Source: CANGYM01 sp044372405 (GTDB lineage Bacteria > Pseudomonadota > Alphaproteobacteria > JAJTHO01 > CANGYM01). From it: 19,774 bases of DNA. The first letter of the stretch is position 1; the number at the start of each line of letters is the position of its first letter. Under the pieces are notes generated by a model that was not told where the DNA came from, did not search any database, and saw only the letters and a list, made by a program, of their open reading frames with translations. Location of the stretch: the NCBI GenBank assembly GCA_044372405.1, contig JBILRW010000027.1:1-19774 (forward strand), read 5' to 3'. The position numbers and the translations under genes are program-made. Shown here in pieces: positions 1 to 6,086 of the stretch.

Positions 1-57
1 CGCCACGCCCCCCCCCAATACCAAACCCACACATCATTTTCCCCTTGACCCGAAAGA

Positions 58-114
58 CAGTATCTGGTCCGGGATGACGACGAGATTCGTATATTTTTGA
101 AAGTGAATTGGTAT
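58..114 (+). repeat. Half copy of the MITE-like element (right end)
   Basis: About 57 bases match the right half of the complete element at 2804-2915. The match runs from 'TCTGGTCCGGGATGACGACG' through to the same 21-base terminal sequence at 94-114, with a small indel in the middle. The left terminal repeat is missing, so this is a truncated or one-ended copy. The match is seen directly in the sequence. Confidence 0.8.
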
Positions 115-333
115 TACACGGTAACCGAATGCCCCACCGAGCTGTCTTTTGGCCTCGATGGCGATCTGTGGGTGCTGGTTTTATTCGCCCTGTTGCGGGC
201 ATGGCTTACCGAGCGTTTGCTGCATGGCGTTTCAATGGGCTTTCCCCCTAGAGCTGGGATTTTTCAAGATGCAAGCCGATACCCCCCCGTCCAACAATAG
301 AAAAAAAATTCGGTATCATCGTCATAGGGTTAC
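115..333. other. Non-coding stretch after hisF, no supported gene
   Basis: Short open frames occur on the plus strand, but all read through or begin within the repeat at 94-114, have no ribosome binding site, and show no family motif. One frame includes a stretch reading VGAGFIRP near 160-190, which resembles translations of dispersed intergenic repeats more than a protein. The hisI or hisE gene that might be expected after hisF is not recognisable here. Poly-C and poly-A tracts occur near 280-310. Confidence 0.5.
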
Positions 334-1107
334 TCAGCCCCCAGGGGTATCCCTCACCACAACCCCCGCCTCCCTCAAAAACCGTTTGGCCTGGGGGATA
401 CCTTGGGTTTTGTCATGAAAGATAGACGCCGCCAGCACGGCCGAGGCGTGGCCCTGTAAAATGCCCGCCGCCAGGTGCGCCAGGCTGCCCACCCCGCCCG
501 AGGCAATGACCGGAATCCCCACGGCATCCGCCACAGCGCGGGTCAGGTCCAGGTCATAGCCGGATAAGGTCCCATCGCGATCCATGCTGGTTAGCAAAAT
601 TTCCCCCGCCCCCAACTGTTCCACCTGCCGGGCCCAAGCCACCACTTCCAGGTCCGTGGGCGTGCGGCCTCCGTGGGTGAAGACCTCATAGCCCCCTTGC
701 CCTGGGCGTTTCCGGGCATCGATGGCCACCACGATGCACTGGTTGCCGAAACGACGGGCAGCCTCTGAAATTAGTTCCGGATGCTGCACCGCGGATGTGT
801 TCATGGACACCTTGTCCGCGCCGGCATTGAGAAGCGCCCGAACATCCGCCACCGTCCGCACACCGCCGCCCACGGTCAGCGGGATAAAACACGTTTCCGC
901 CGTCCGCGCCACGATCTCCAGCAAGGTGCCACGATTTTCAACCGATGCGGTGATGTCCAAAAAACACAGCTCGTCCGCGCCCTGGTCATTATAGTATTGC
1001 GCCAATTCCACCGGATCGCCGGCATCACGCAGGCCGACGAAATTCACGCCTTTGACCACGCGGCCATCCTTCACATCCAAACAGGGGATCACGCGGCTGG
1101 CCAGCAT
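334..1107 (-). CDS. hisF: Imidazole glycerol phosphate synthase, cyclase subunit HisF
   Basis: HisF takes ammonia from HisH and converts PRFAR to imidazole glycerol phosphate and AICAR, the fifth step of histidine synthesis and a link to purine synthesis. The 257 residues match the usual length of this cytoplasmic TIM-barrel enzyme. The start MLASRVIPCLDVKDGRVVKG is typical. The two catalytic aspartates are at D11 and D130 (VVAID), and the phosphate-binding motifs appear as TVGGG near 78-82 and IASGGVG near residue 200. The start codon directly abuts the hisA stop with no gap, so the two are surely co-translated. HisF is the last gene of the cluster; no hisI or hisE follows in the window. Confidence 0.97.
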   Translation of the reverse strand: MLASRVIPCLDVKDGRVVKGVNFVGLRDAGDPVELAQYYNDQGADELCFLDITASVENRGTLLEIVARTAETCFIPLTVGGGVRTVADVRALLNAGADKVSMNTSAVQHPELISEAARRFGNQCIVVAIDARKRPGQGGYEVFTHGGRTPTDLEVVAWARQVEQLGAGEILLTSMDRDGTLSGYDLDLTRAVADAVGIPVIASGGVGSLAHLAAGILQGHASAVLAASIFHDKTQGIPQAKRFLREAGVVVRDTPGG

Positions 1108-1836
1108 TTAGGGCTGGCCCACGATTTTCAGACAACGGGCCACATCCACATGCCCCTCATAAATCGCCCGACCACAAATCACACCGTTGATGTTGGGGTT
1201 CTTTAAATCCACCAGAGCCTGTAAATCGGCCTCGTTAGACAACCCGCCGGACGCAATAATGGGAATATCCACCGCATCGGCCAGCTCCGCCGTGGCCTGG
1301 CGATTCACCCCCTGTCCCATGCCATCGCGGCGAATGTCTGTAAAAATAATGGCGGCCAGGGGTAGGCTTTCAAAACTGCGCGCCACATCCAGGGTTAAGG
1401 CCGTGGACTGTTTTTTCCACCCATGGGTCGCCACGCGGCCATCGCGGCTGTCCAGGGCCACCACAATTTTTCCCGGCCAACGCTGTACCACTTGATCCAG
1501 CACATCGGGATCCGTCAGGGCCATGGTCCCCACCACGACGCGGGCGGCGCCGGCGGCAAACCATTCCTCAACATCGCGCAAGGTCCGAATGCCACCGCCC
1601 ACCTGCACCGACAATTTTGTGCGGCGCACAATTTCCCGCATCAGGCGCGCCTGGTGGGGAATGCCCTCCACCGCGCCCTCTAAATCCACCACGTGCAGCC
1701 ATCGGGCCCCTTGGTCCTCAAAAAAAGCCGCCTGATCGGGGGGGTAACGATGATACACATCCGCGTCCGACAGATCGCCCTGGCGAACGCGCACACAATG
1801 ACCGTCTTTGATATCAATGGCTGGATAAAAAATCAT
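1108..1836 (-). CDS. hisA: Phosphoribosylformimino-AICAR ribotide isomerase HisA
   Basis: HisA opens the ribose of ProFAR by an Amadori rearrangement to give PRFAR, the substrate of HisF-HisH. It is a TIM-barrel relative of HisF. The ATG at 1836 is chosen because it overlaps the hisH stop as ATGA and gives the family's usual start MIFYPAIDIKDGHCVRVRQG. An alternative ATG at 1845 would add three residues and overlap hisH further. From the chosen start the protein has 242 residues, with the acid/base residues D8 and D129 (ALDS) in place, QVGGGIR near 78-84, and IIASGG in the second half. It sits between hisH and hisF in a coupled operon. Confidence 0.97.
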   Translation of the reverse strand: MIFYPAIDIKDGHCVRVRQGDLSDADVYHRYPPDQAAFFEDQGARWLHVVDLEGAVEGIPHQARLMREIVRRTKLSVQVGGGIRTLRDVEEWFAAGAARVVVGTMALTDPDVLDQVVQRWPGKIVVALDSRDGRVATHGWKKQSTALTLDVARSFESLPLAAIIFTDIRRDGMGQGVNRQATAELADAVDIPIIASGGLSNEADLQALVDLKNPNINGVICGRAIYEGHVDVARCLKIVGQP

Positions 1837-2462
1837 ACGTCCCATTGTATGAATTTTTGCAAAAGACGCAATCCCACCGGGCCACTTTTTTCAGGGTGGA
1901 ATTGAACGCCCAGGATATTCCCCTGCCCCACCGCCGCCACCAGGGGCCCGCCGTGATCCACCGTGGCCAAGGTCACCGCCGGATTTTTTGGGGTAACGTG
2001 ATAGCTATGCACAAAATACACAGAGGAACCGTCAAAAGACGCATCCAGCACAGGGTGCGGGGCCGCCAAGGTTAACGTATTCCACCCCATATGGGGGATT
2101 TTCAGATCAGTAGCTTTGGGAATCGCCCCAACCTCCCCCGGAATCCAGCCCAGGCCGTGGTGAAGGCCATGTTCATACCCCACACTGGCCAGCAGCTGCA
2201 TGCCTACGCAAATGCCCAAAAACGGGACTTTTTTTTTCAAAACGGCCTCGGACAGGGCATTCAAAAGCCCCGGCCTCTCCACCAGCCCCTGGAAACACGC
2301 CCCAAAGGCCCCCACGCCGGGCAAAATAAGATGACTGGCCGCCAGAATGTCTCCCGGATTCGACGTCACCACCACCGTATCGCTGGGGCCCGCCGCCGCC
2401 AGCACGGCTTTGTGCACGGAGTGAAGATTGCCGGATTCGTAATCAATGATGGCGCAGGGCAT
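1833..2462 (-). CDS. hisH: Imidazole glycerol phosphate synthase, glutaminase subunit HisH
   Basis: HisH is the class I glutamine amidotransferase subunit that hydrolyses glutamine and channels ammonia to HisF. The protein from the ATG at 2462 has 209 residues, normal for the family. The catalytic triad is visible: C85 in GICVGMQLL, then H189 and E191 in VQFHPEKSG. The oxyanion region LPGVGAFG lies at about 47-54. An open frame continues 36 codons upstream, but that part only translates a 7-base tandem repeat and has no family similarity. No Shine-Dalgarno is visible before the start, because the repeat occupies that place. The stop overlaps the hisA start as ATGA. Confidence 0.96.
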   Translation of the reverse strand: MPCAIIDYESGNLHSVHKAVLAAAGPSDTVVVTSNPGDILAASHLILPGVGAFGACFQGLVERPGLLNALSEAVLKKKVPFLGICVGMQLLASVGYEHGLHHGLGWIPGEVGAIPKATDLKIPHMGWNTLTLAAPHPVLDASFDGSSVYFVHSYHVTPKNPAVTLATVDHGGPLVAAVGQGNILGVQFHPEKSGPVGLRLLQKFIQWDV

Positions 2463-2490
2463 GGTGAGTGGTGAGTGGTGAGTGGTGAGG
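2461..2490. repeat. 7-base tandem repeat directly upstream of hisH
   Basis: On the plus strand the unit GGTGAGT is repeated about four times, ending in GGTGAGG. It touches the hisH start codon and fills the position where a ribosome binding site would be. Similar 7-base units recur at 3259-3299. Confidence 0.85.
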
Positions 2491-2630
2491 GGAATGTGAC
2501 GTAAAATGGGGGGATTGCCAAGGGGTTTTGTTTCAGGGTTTTGTCTCAGAGGTTCGTGGCATATCTTCATTTTTTCCCCCTGCCAGTGAGAAACATAGTG
2601 CCCTTTGCGATAAATATATTATTTGAATCA

Positions 2631-2753
2631 ATATACCCATCGCATCTGGAAAGTATCACTGGCTGCGCGTTCGCCGTTTGTGTACCTTTCGTACACGGCA
2701 CTCGGCTGCGGCGACGCTCGCCTACCGATACTCTCTATCTGCGATGGGTATAT
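2631..2753. repeat. 123-base imperfect palindrome
   Basis: Perfect 14-base arms (ATATACCCATCGCA at 2631-2644 and its complement at 2740-2753) enclose further complementary blocks: AGTATC against GATACT, a GC-rich block containing TTCGCCG against CGGCGA, and a central GTGTAC...GTACAC. The whole unit can fold into one long, interrupted hairpin. It contains no open frame with gene features. It may be a dispersed palindromic repeat; no second copy is visible in this window. Confidence 0.75.
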
Positions 2754-2803
2754 GTTAGGTACTAATCATTTTTTCTAGCAAAAACTGATATTTTACCCAA
2801 CTC

Positions 2804-2915
2804 ATACCAATTCACTTTCAAAAAAAGGCCAATAGACTCCGTCATGCTCGGCGCTCGCAGGATCTGGTCCGGGATGACGACGAGATTTCACCTATTTTTG
2901 AAAGTGAATTGGTAT
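2804..2915. mobile_element. MITE-like element with 21-base perfect terminal inverted repeats
   Basis: The left end at 2804-2824 begins ATACCAATTCACTTTC, and the right end at 2895-2915 is its exact reverse complement over 21 bases. The 70-base core contains a second inverted pair, CGTCAT near 2840 and ATGACG near 2874. There is no transposase, and no clear target-site duplication is visible in the flanks. A half copy lies at 58-114. The right end stops 32 bases before the ATG of the small gene at 2948. Confidence 0.8.
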
Positions 2916-2947
2916 CAGCCTTATTTACACAACCAAGGAGAATCATC

Positions 2948-3256
2948 ATGTCAAAATATTTAACCGAAGCCACCCCCACAGAAACACGGAAAATCGGCCG
3001 TTTGTCCGATGAAATGGATGGCATCCGTGCCCAAATTCGGGAGGAGGTGCAAAGCCTGTTTGAAAACCAGCTGAAATCCCTGTTGCGGCAAGAGGTCAGG
3101 GATCAGGTGGCGTCGTCTTTTTCGTCACTTCAAGGGCTGTCGGCGCAAAATTCAGCCTCGATTATGGAGTTTGAGGATGATTCAGATTCAAGGTTTGGCC
3201 TGAGTCAAAGCCAAATGAGTTCCCTGATTCTAGATGGGTTAAGGTCAGGGGTTTAG
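2948..3256 (+). CDS. Small protein of unknown function, 102 residues
   Basis: I do not recognise this protein. The ATG at 2948 has a strong Shine-Dalgarno, AAGGAG, 7 bases upstream, which supports a real gene. The frame continues further left from a TTG inside the MITE-like element, but that part lacks a ribosome binding site. The protein is soluble, hydrophilic and rich in Glu, Gln, Ser and Arg. Residues of about 15-60 (RKIGRLSDEMDGIRAQIREE onward) look like an amphipathic helix or short coiled coil. The tail after about 65 is Ser-rich and acidic (EFEDDSDS) and ends in a predicted helix (SQMSSLILDGLRSGV). There is no signal peptide or membrane segment. It stands alone, converging on the ygfZ-like gene, and its promoter must lie in or near the element upstream. 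Confidence 0.65.
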   Translation: MSKYLTEATPTETRKIGRLSDEMDGIRAQIREEVQSLFENQLKSLLRQEVRDQVASSFSSLQGLSAQNSASIMEFEDDSDSRFGLSQSQMSSLILDGLRSGV

Positions 3257-3258
3257 GG

Positions 3259-3299
3259 GTCAGGTAATAGGTAACAGGTAACGGGTGACAGGTATCAGG
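3259..3299. repeat. Degenerate 7-base tandem repeat at the end of the ygfZ-like gene
   Basis: Units such as CAGGTAA, TAGGTAA, CAGGTAA, CGGGTGA and CAGGTAT follow one another with a 7-base period. The array lies between two convergent genes and runs over the stop codon of the minus-strand gene at 3295. The shared GGT core links it to the array at 2461-2490. Confidence 0.7.
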
Positions 3300-4089
3300 A
3301 AGGGGTGTGTTTTTGCGTGATAGAGATGTTATTTGCGTTCAGCGGCCACGATGTGTCTTTTTTCACCAAGGCCAGGCCAAGGGCCCCCTGCCCTGCCCCC
3401 TGGGATGAGGCCATGAGGCCCTGGCTGCGGCCCTGATGATCGGAAAGATCAGAAAACGCCGGCGGTAGGGTGTTTTCGGTTTCAGGATGCGTCAGGCAAA
3501 CGATCACCAATTCGTTTTTGATTAAGGCCCTGTAATGCATGCGGGCGGTGACTTCCTGGCCCATGTAGCATCCCTTGTCCCAGGCAATGCCGTGGCAACG
3601 ATCCAGGCCATAGTCCAGGGGCAGGGCCTCGCCCACCGGCATGTCCAGGGAACCGTCGGGGATTTTTTCCCGGAAACGGGCCTGGTGGTACCAGGTCAGG
3701 TTGTTGGTGGTGGCAGAGGATTCCCCGGGTCCATATCCCACCCACCCAAGGGCGGGATGACGGGGATCGGGAAAGGGGGTGGACTCAGAAAAATGTTCCC
3801 CACGATAGAGAACCAGGGGGTCTGCACTCAGGGTCACCTTGGCCCGCAGGCGATAACGATTCAGCAGGGTTAGGGCATCATCCCGGCGGTTTTTTTCGAC
3901 AAACAAAAGAACCGCTTCGGGGGTGTAAAACATCAGGGCATCGTGCAGGACGCGGCCCTGGGGGGTTAAGATGGCCCCATAGGTGGGGGCGTCCTGGGGC
4001 TTAACATTTTGGGTGATGAGTCCCTGGAGGAAGGTCAGGCGATCCTCCCCCGAAACGCAAAGGGGGGCGCGAAAGGAATCGGGGGTCAT
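3295..4089 (-). CDS. ygfZ: YgfZ/GcvT-like folate-binding protein
   Basis: This family binds folate and helps to maintain or repair iron-sulfur clusters, for example in radical-SAM enzymes. It is related to the glycine cleavage T-protein but is not an aminomethyltransferase. The signature K-G-C-Y-x-G-Q-E is complete at residues 172-179 (KGCYMGQE), followed by TARMHYR. The N-terminal part, GEDRLTFLQGLITQNV near 14-29, is typical. At 264 residues it is slightly short, with the last beta-barrel part compact. Its ATG overlaps the stop of the upstream FTR1 permease gene as ATGA, placing it as the third gene of an iron operon. The family is sure; the co-regulation with iron is inferred from the overlap. 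Confidence 0.9.
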   Translation of the reverse strand: MTPDSFRAPLCVSGEDRLTFLQGLITQNVKPQDAPTYGAILTPQGRVLHDALMFYTPEAVLLFVEKNRRDDALTLLNRYRLRAKVTLSADPLVLYRGEHFSESTPFPDPRHPALGWVGYGPGESSATTNNLTWYHQARFREKIPDGSLDMPVGEALPLDYGLDRCHGIAWDKGCYMGQEVTARMHYRALIKNELVIVCLTHPETENTLPPAFSDLSDHQGRSQGLMASSQGAGQGALGLALVKKDTSWPLNANNISITQKHTPS

Positions 4090-4922
4090 GCGTTCAGGGA
4101 CTTAGCCCCGCCCGGTGCGGTGCGCTGCCAAGGGCGGTACATGAACAGGGCAATTAATGCCACAACGGCGATGTAAAAGAGAACCTCCATTCCCGAGGGG
4201 CGCGGGGTGTAGCCGATCAAAACCCCCAGGGTTTCACCCAAAAGACCTTTGCCTGAAATGAAGTTCGAGGTATCCCACATCTGGGGAATGAGATCCGGCA
4301 ACAAACCGGCGGCAATCAGATAAGACGCCCCCTGCGCCGCCATACCGGCGGTCAGGAGAATCAGCAGCCAGCTGGTCACGGCCAACAAATGCCGCCGCGC
4401 CGTTTTCAACAATCCCAAATACAACATCGACCCCACCACAATGCCCGCGACAGCCCCCAAAGCCGCCCCGGCCAGAATGGATGACCAGGTAAACTGACCC
4501 GAGGCCACCATGCCATAGGTGAAAAGGACAATCTCCGCGCCCTCCCTGAGCGACGCCAGGGCAACGACGGTCACCAGAACCCACTGGGATTTTTCACCGG
4601 CCACAATTTCAGAGCCGACTTTGCGGATGTGATGGGACAAGTGTTTGGCATGATGTTTCATCCAAATGACGGTCCAGCTGAGGAAGCCCACGGCCACAAA
4701 CAACACGCCCGCATTGAAAATATCCTGGCCGGTGCCATGGACTGAGGCCGCCAGGGTGTCGGTGAAAAAGGCAATCACCCCCGCCCCCAAAAACCCGAGA
4801 CCGAGGCCCGTTAAAATCAGGCGCGCCCGTCCGGGAAGGCCCTGCGTGGCGGCCATAACCAGGCTGATGACCAGGGCAATTTCCAAAAATTCACGAAAAA
4901 CAATGGTGGCGGTGGGGAGCAT
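4086..4922 (-). CDS. FTR1-family high-affinity iron permease (FtrC/EfeU-like)
   Basis: This inner-membrane protein is expected to move iron into the cytoplasm. Both iron-binding R-E-x-x-E motifs of the FTR1 family are present: REFLE at 10-14 in the first membrane helix and REGAE at 126-130 in the fourth. About seven hydrophobic helices can be seen, at roughly 10-27, 36-55, 70-88, 114-135, 143-172, 182-208 and 245-264. A His-rich loop (KHHAKHLSHH, about 89-98) lies between helices 3 and 4. The length of 278 residues is normal. A Shine-Dalgarno AAGGA precedes the start. The cupredoxin gene ends 23 bases upstream and the ygfZ-like gene overlaps downstream. The pairing resembles FtrB-FtrC of the FtrABCD system rather than EfeUOB. 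Confidence 0.93.
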   Translation of the reverse strand: MLPTATIVFREFLEIALVISLVMAATQGLPGRARLILTGLGLGFLGAGVIAFFTDTLAASVHGTGQDIFNAGVLFVAVGFLSWTVIWMKHHAKHLSHHIRKVGSEIVAGEKSQWVLVTVVALASLREGAEIVLFTYGMVASGQFTWSSILAGAALGAVAGIVVGSMLYLGLLKTARRHLLAVTSWLLILLTAGMAAQGASYLIAAGLLPDLIPQMWDTSNFISGKGLLGETLGVLIGYTPRPSGMEVLFYIAVVALIALFMYRPWQRTAPGGAKSLNA

Positions 4923-4945
4923 AGGGGATCCTTTAAGAATTCAGG

Positions 4946-5287
4946 TTATTGAGCAACGATCTGGCCTTTGGCTTTATCCTCATTAAACTCCCCCACAAAG
5001 GGATAGGTTCCGGGCTTTAGCGCACCCATGCTGATGCGAACGACGCCGCCGCCGGGGATGATTTTTTCGCGGTTCAGGTCCTGGCTTTCAAATTCCTCGG
5101 GGGTTTTGTCGTGGTTTTTAATGACCAGAATCCAGGGCGTATTGGCGGGAACGGTCAGCGTTTCTGGGGTAAAGGTGTGATCTTTGATGTCCAGGTTATA
5201 GACGGGGCTTTCGGCACGGGCCAGCGGCGCCAGGGCCAAGACAGCCAAAACCGTTAACAGTGAAAAACGAGAGACAAAACGCATCAT
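4946..5287 (-). CDS. Periplasmic cupredoxin-like protein (FtrB-like)
   Basis: The 113-residue precursor has a clear Sec signal peptide: MMRF, a hydrophobic core LLTVLAVLALAPL, and probable cleavage after ARA at residue 25. The mature part has the small beta-sandwich pattern of the cupredoxin_1 family (FTPETLTVPANTPWILVIKN; EEFES; the end motif GTYPFVGEFNEDKAKG). In the FtrABCD and P19 iron systems such proteins act in the periplasm beside an FTR1 permease, probably in iron oxidation or hand-over. No Cys is present in the mature part, and the family's 'GEFHED' appears as GEFNED, so classical type-1 copper binding is unlikely. A Shine-Dalgarno AAGGA lies upstream. The gene is first in the operon behind a Fur-like promoter. 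Confidence 0.85.
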   Translation of the reverse strand: MMRFVSRFSLLTVLAVLALAPLARAESPVYNLDIKDHTFTPETLTVPANTPWILVIKNHDKTPEEFESQDLNREKIIPGGGVVRISMGALKPGTYPFVGEFNEDKAKGQIVAQ

Positions 5288-5317
5288 GAGAGGTTCCTTA
5301 ATGATTCAAGTCACCCA

Positions 5318-5346
5318 AGCATAACGCACATGAGAATCATTCGCAA
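5318..5346 (-). promoter_or_regulatory. Promoter of the iron operon
   Basis: Reading the minus strand, a -35 box TTGCGA (5341-5346) is followed after exactly 17 bases by a -10 box TATGCT (5318-5323). The predicted transcript would start near 5311, about 24 bases before the cupredoxin ATG. Box similarity and spacing are seen; activity is inferred. Confidence 0.6.
5326..5344. promoter_or_regulatory. Fur-box-like operator
   Basis: GCACATGAGAATCATTCGC matches the 19-base Fur consensus GATAATGATAATCATTATC at 13 positions, including the core TGA.AATCATT. It lies inside the -35/-10 spacer, where a bound repressor would block polymerase. Iron-dependent repression of the cupredoxin-FTR1-ygfZ operon is inferred. 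Confidence 0.6.
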
Positions 5347-5361
5347 TGGGGAAATTTCTCC

Positions 5362-5667
5362 CTACACCGGCTTCACAGCCAACCGATACCCCATGCCGCC
5401 CAGGATAACGCCCAGGGTATCCAGCCTGGGGTTGCCCTTGGCGGAGAGGGCTTTTTGCAGTCCTTGGCGGGTCATGCCCGCAGTTTCGGCCAGCTGTGAA
5501 AGGCCCTTTACCCGGGCGATGACGCGAAGCTGGGCCAACAAAGACCCTGTATCGTGGTGTTCGTTGTATTCTTCGAAAATTTCTTCAATGAAAAGGGAAA
5601 TTTCTTCGGGATGGTCGCGGAAATAGTTTTCCGTCACTTCGTCTAAGGTGCGGTATTGTTTCATCAT
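5362..5667 (-). CDS. Antitoxin, HigA-like (HI1420-type addiction module antidote)
   Basis: The 101-residue protein has the layout of the HI1420-type addiction module antidote family: an N-terminal dimer part (LDEVTENYFRDHPEEISLFI) and a C-terminal helix-turn-helix at about 50-80 (LSQLAETAGMTRQGLQKALS), then GNPRLDTLGVILGGMGYRL. It is expected to neutralise the toxin encoded just upstream and to bind the operator at the shared promoter. Its ATG overlaps the toxin stop as ATGA, and a strong AGGAGG Shine-Dalgarno lies inside the toxin's last codons. A second ATG follows immediately (MM). The gene order, toxin before antitoxin, is that of HigBA. The iron operon begins 75 bases downstream on the same strand. 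Confidence 0.9.
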   Translation of the reverse strand: MMKQYRTLDEVTENYFRDHPEEISLFIEEIFEEYNEHHDTGSLLAQLRVIARVKGLSQLAETAGMTRQGLQKALSAKGNPRLDTLGVILGGMGYRLAVKPV

Positions 5668-6002
5668 TTATCCTCCTGATACAACTTCCAATACGCTTTC
5701 GCGGTTTCAATATCGTTTGGCTGTGTGTTTTTGTCACCAGCACAAAGAAGAACCACAATATGCCCTTGATCCTCCCCAAAATAGAGACGATATCCAGGGC
5801 CAAAAAACAGCCGCAGTTCATGAACACCACCGCCCAAAGATTTCACATCGCCATAATGCCCTTGCTCTAAGCGAAACAAACGGGCAATAACGCGGCGACG
5901 ATCTCTGCTGTCGCGGAGACTCTTTAGCCATACCGAAAATGGCTCTCGCCCGGCTTCATCGGCGTAAAAAGTTATCGTTTTGGGTGTAACGGGTTTATTC
6001 AT
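5664..6002 (-). CDS. Toxin, RelE/HigB-like (HI1419-type addiction module killer protein)
   Basis: The product has 112 residues and the conserved features of the HI1419-type killer family: FSVWLKSLRDSRDRRRVIAR near 22-41, then GDVKSLGGGVHELRLFFGPGYRLYF and the end block GDKNTQPNDIETAKAYW. RelE/HigB toxins are ribosome-dependent mRNA nucleases; this activity is expected but not shown here. The frame is open to 6044, but the ATG at 6002 is preferred, because the predicted promoter (6016-6044) lies inside the extra 14 codons. No strong Shine-Dalgarno precedes it. The stop overlaps the antitoxin start by four bases. Confidence 0.88.
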   Translation of the reverse strand: MNKPVTPKTITFYADEAGREPFSVWLKSLRDSRDRRRVIARLFRLEQGHYGDVKSLGGGVHELRLFFGPGYRLYFGEDQGHIVVLLCAGDKNTQPNDIETAKAYWKLYQEDK

Positions 6003-6015
6003 AATCTTTGCATTG

Positions 6016-6044
6016 ATTGTAACACAGCCAACTATAATTGGCAA
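6016..6044 (-). promoter_or_regulatory. Promoter of the HigBA-like operon
   Basis: On the minus strand, TTGCCA (6039-6044) and TACAAT (6016-6021) are separated by exactly 17 bases, a near-consensus housekeeping promoter. The transcript would begin around 6009, leaving only about 7 bases before the toxin ATG at 6002, so the message is nearly leaderless. Confidence 0.65.
6027..6042. promoter_or_regulatory. Operator-like palindrome in the HigBA-like promoter
   Basis: GCCAACTATAATTGGC is a 16-base inverted repeat with 14 symmetric positions and lies inside the spacer of the predicted promoter. This is the usual place for autorepression by the antitoxin's helix-turn-helix. The symmetry is seen; binding is inferred. 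Confidence 0.6.
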
Positions 6045-6086
6045 TCATTTTTTATTCTTTTGTTTCAGACCATCAACCCCCCCTCC

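Noticed and set aside
97..418. Two overlapping plus-strand open frames left of hisF
   Set aside because: One begins at a TTG inside the repeat end; neither has a ribosome binding site or a family motif, and the second runs into the end of hisF on the other strand.
2461..2490. CRISPR-like array
   Set aside because: Units are only 7 bases, adjoin without spacers and are degenerate, so it is a simple tandem repeat.
2463..2570. 36-codon N-terminal extension of hisH
   Set aside because: It translates the 7-base repeat into a His/Pro/Thr stretch absent from HisH proteins; the ATG at 2462 gives the standard start and length.
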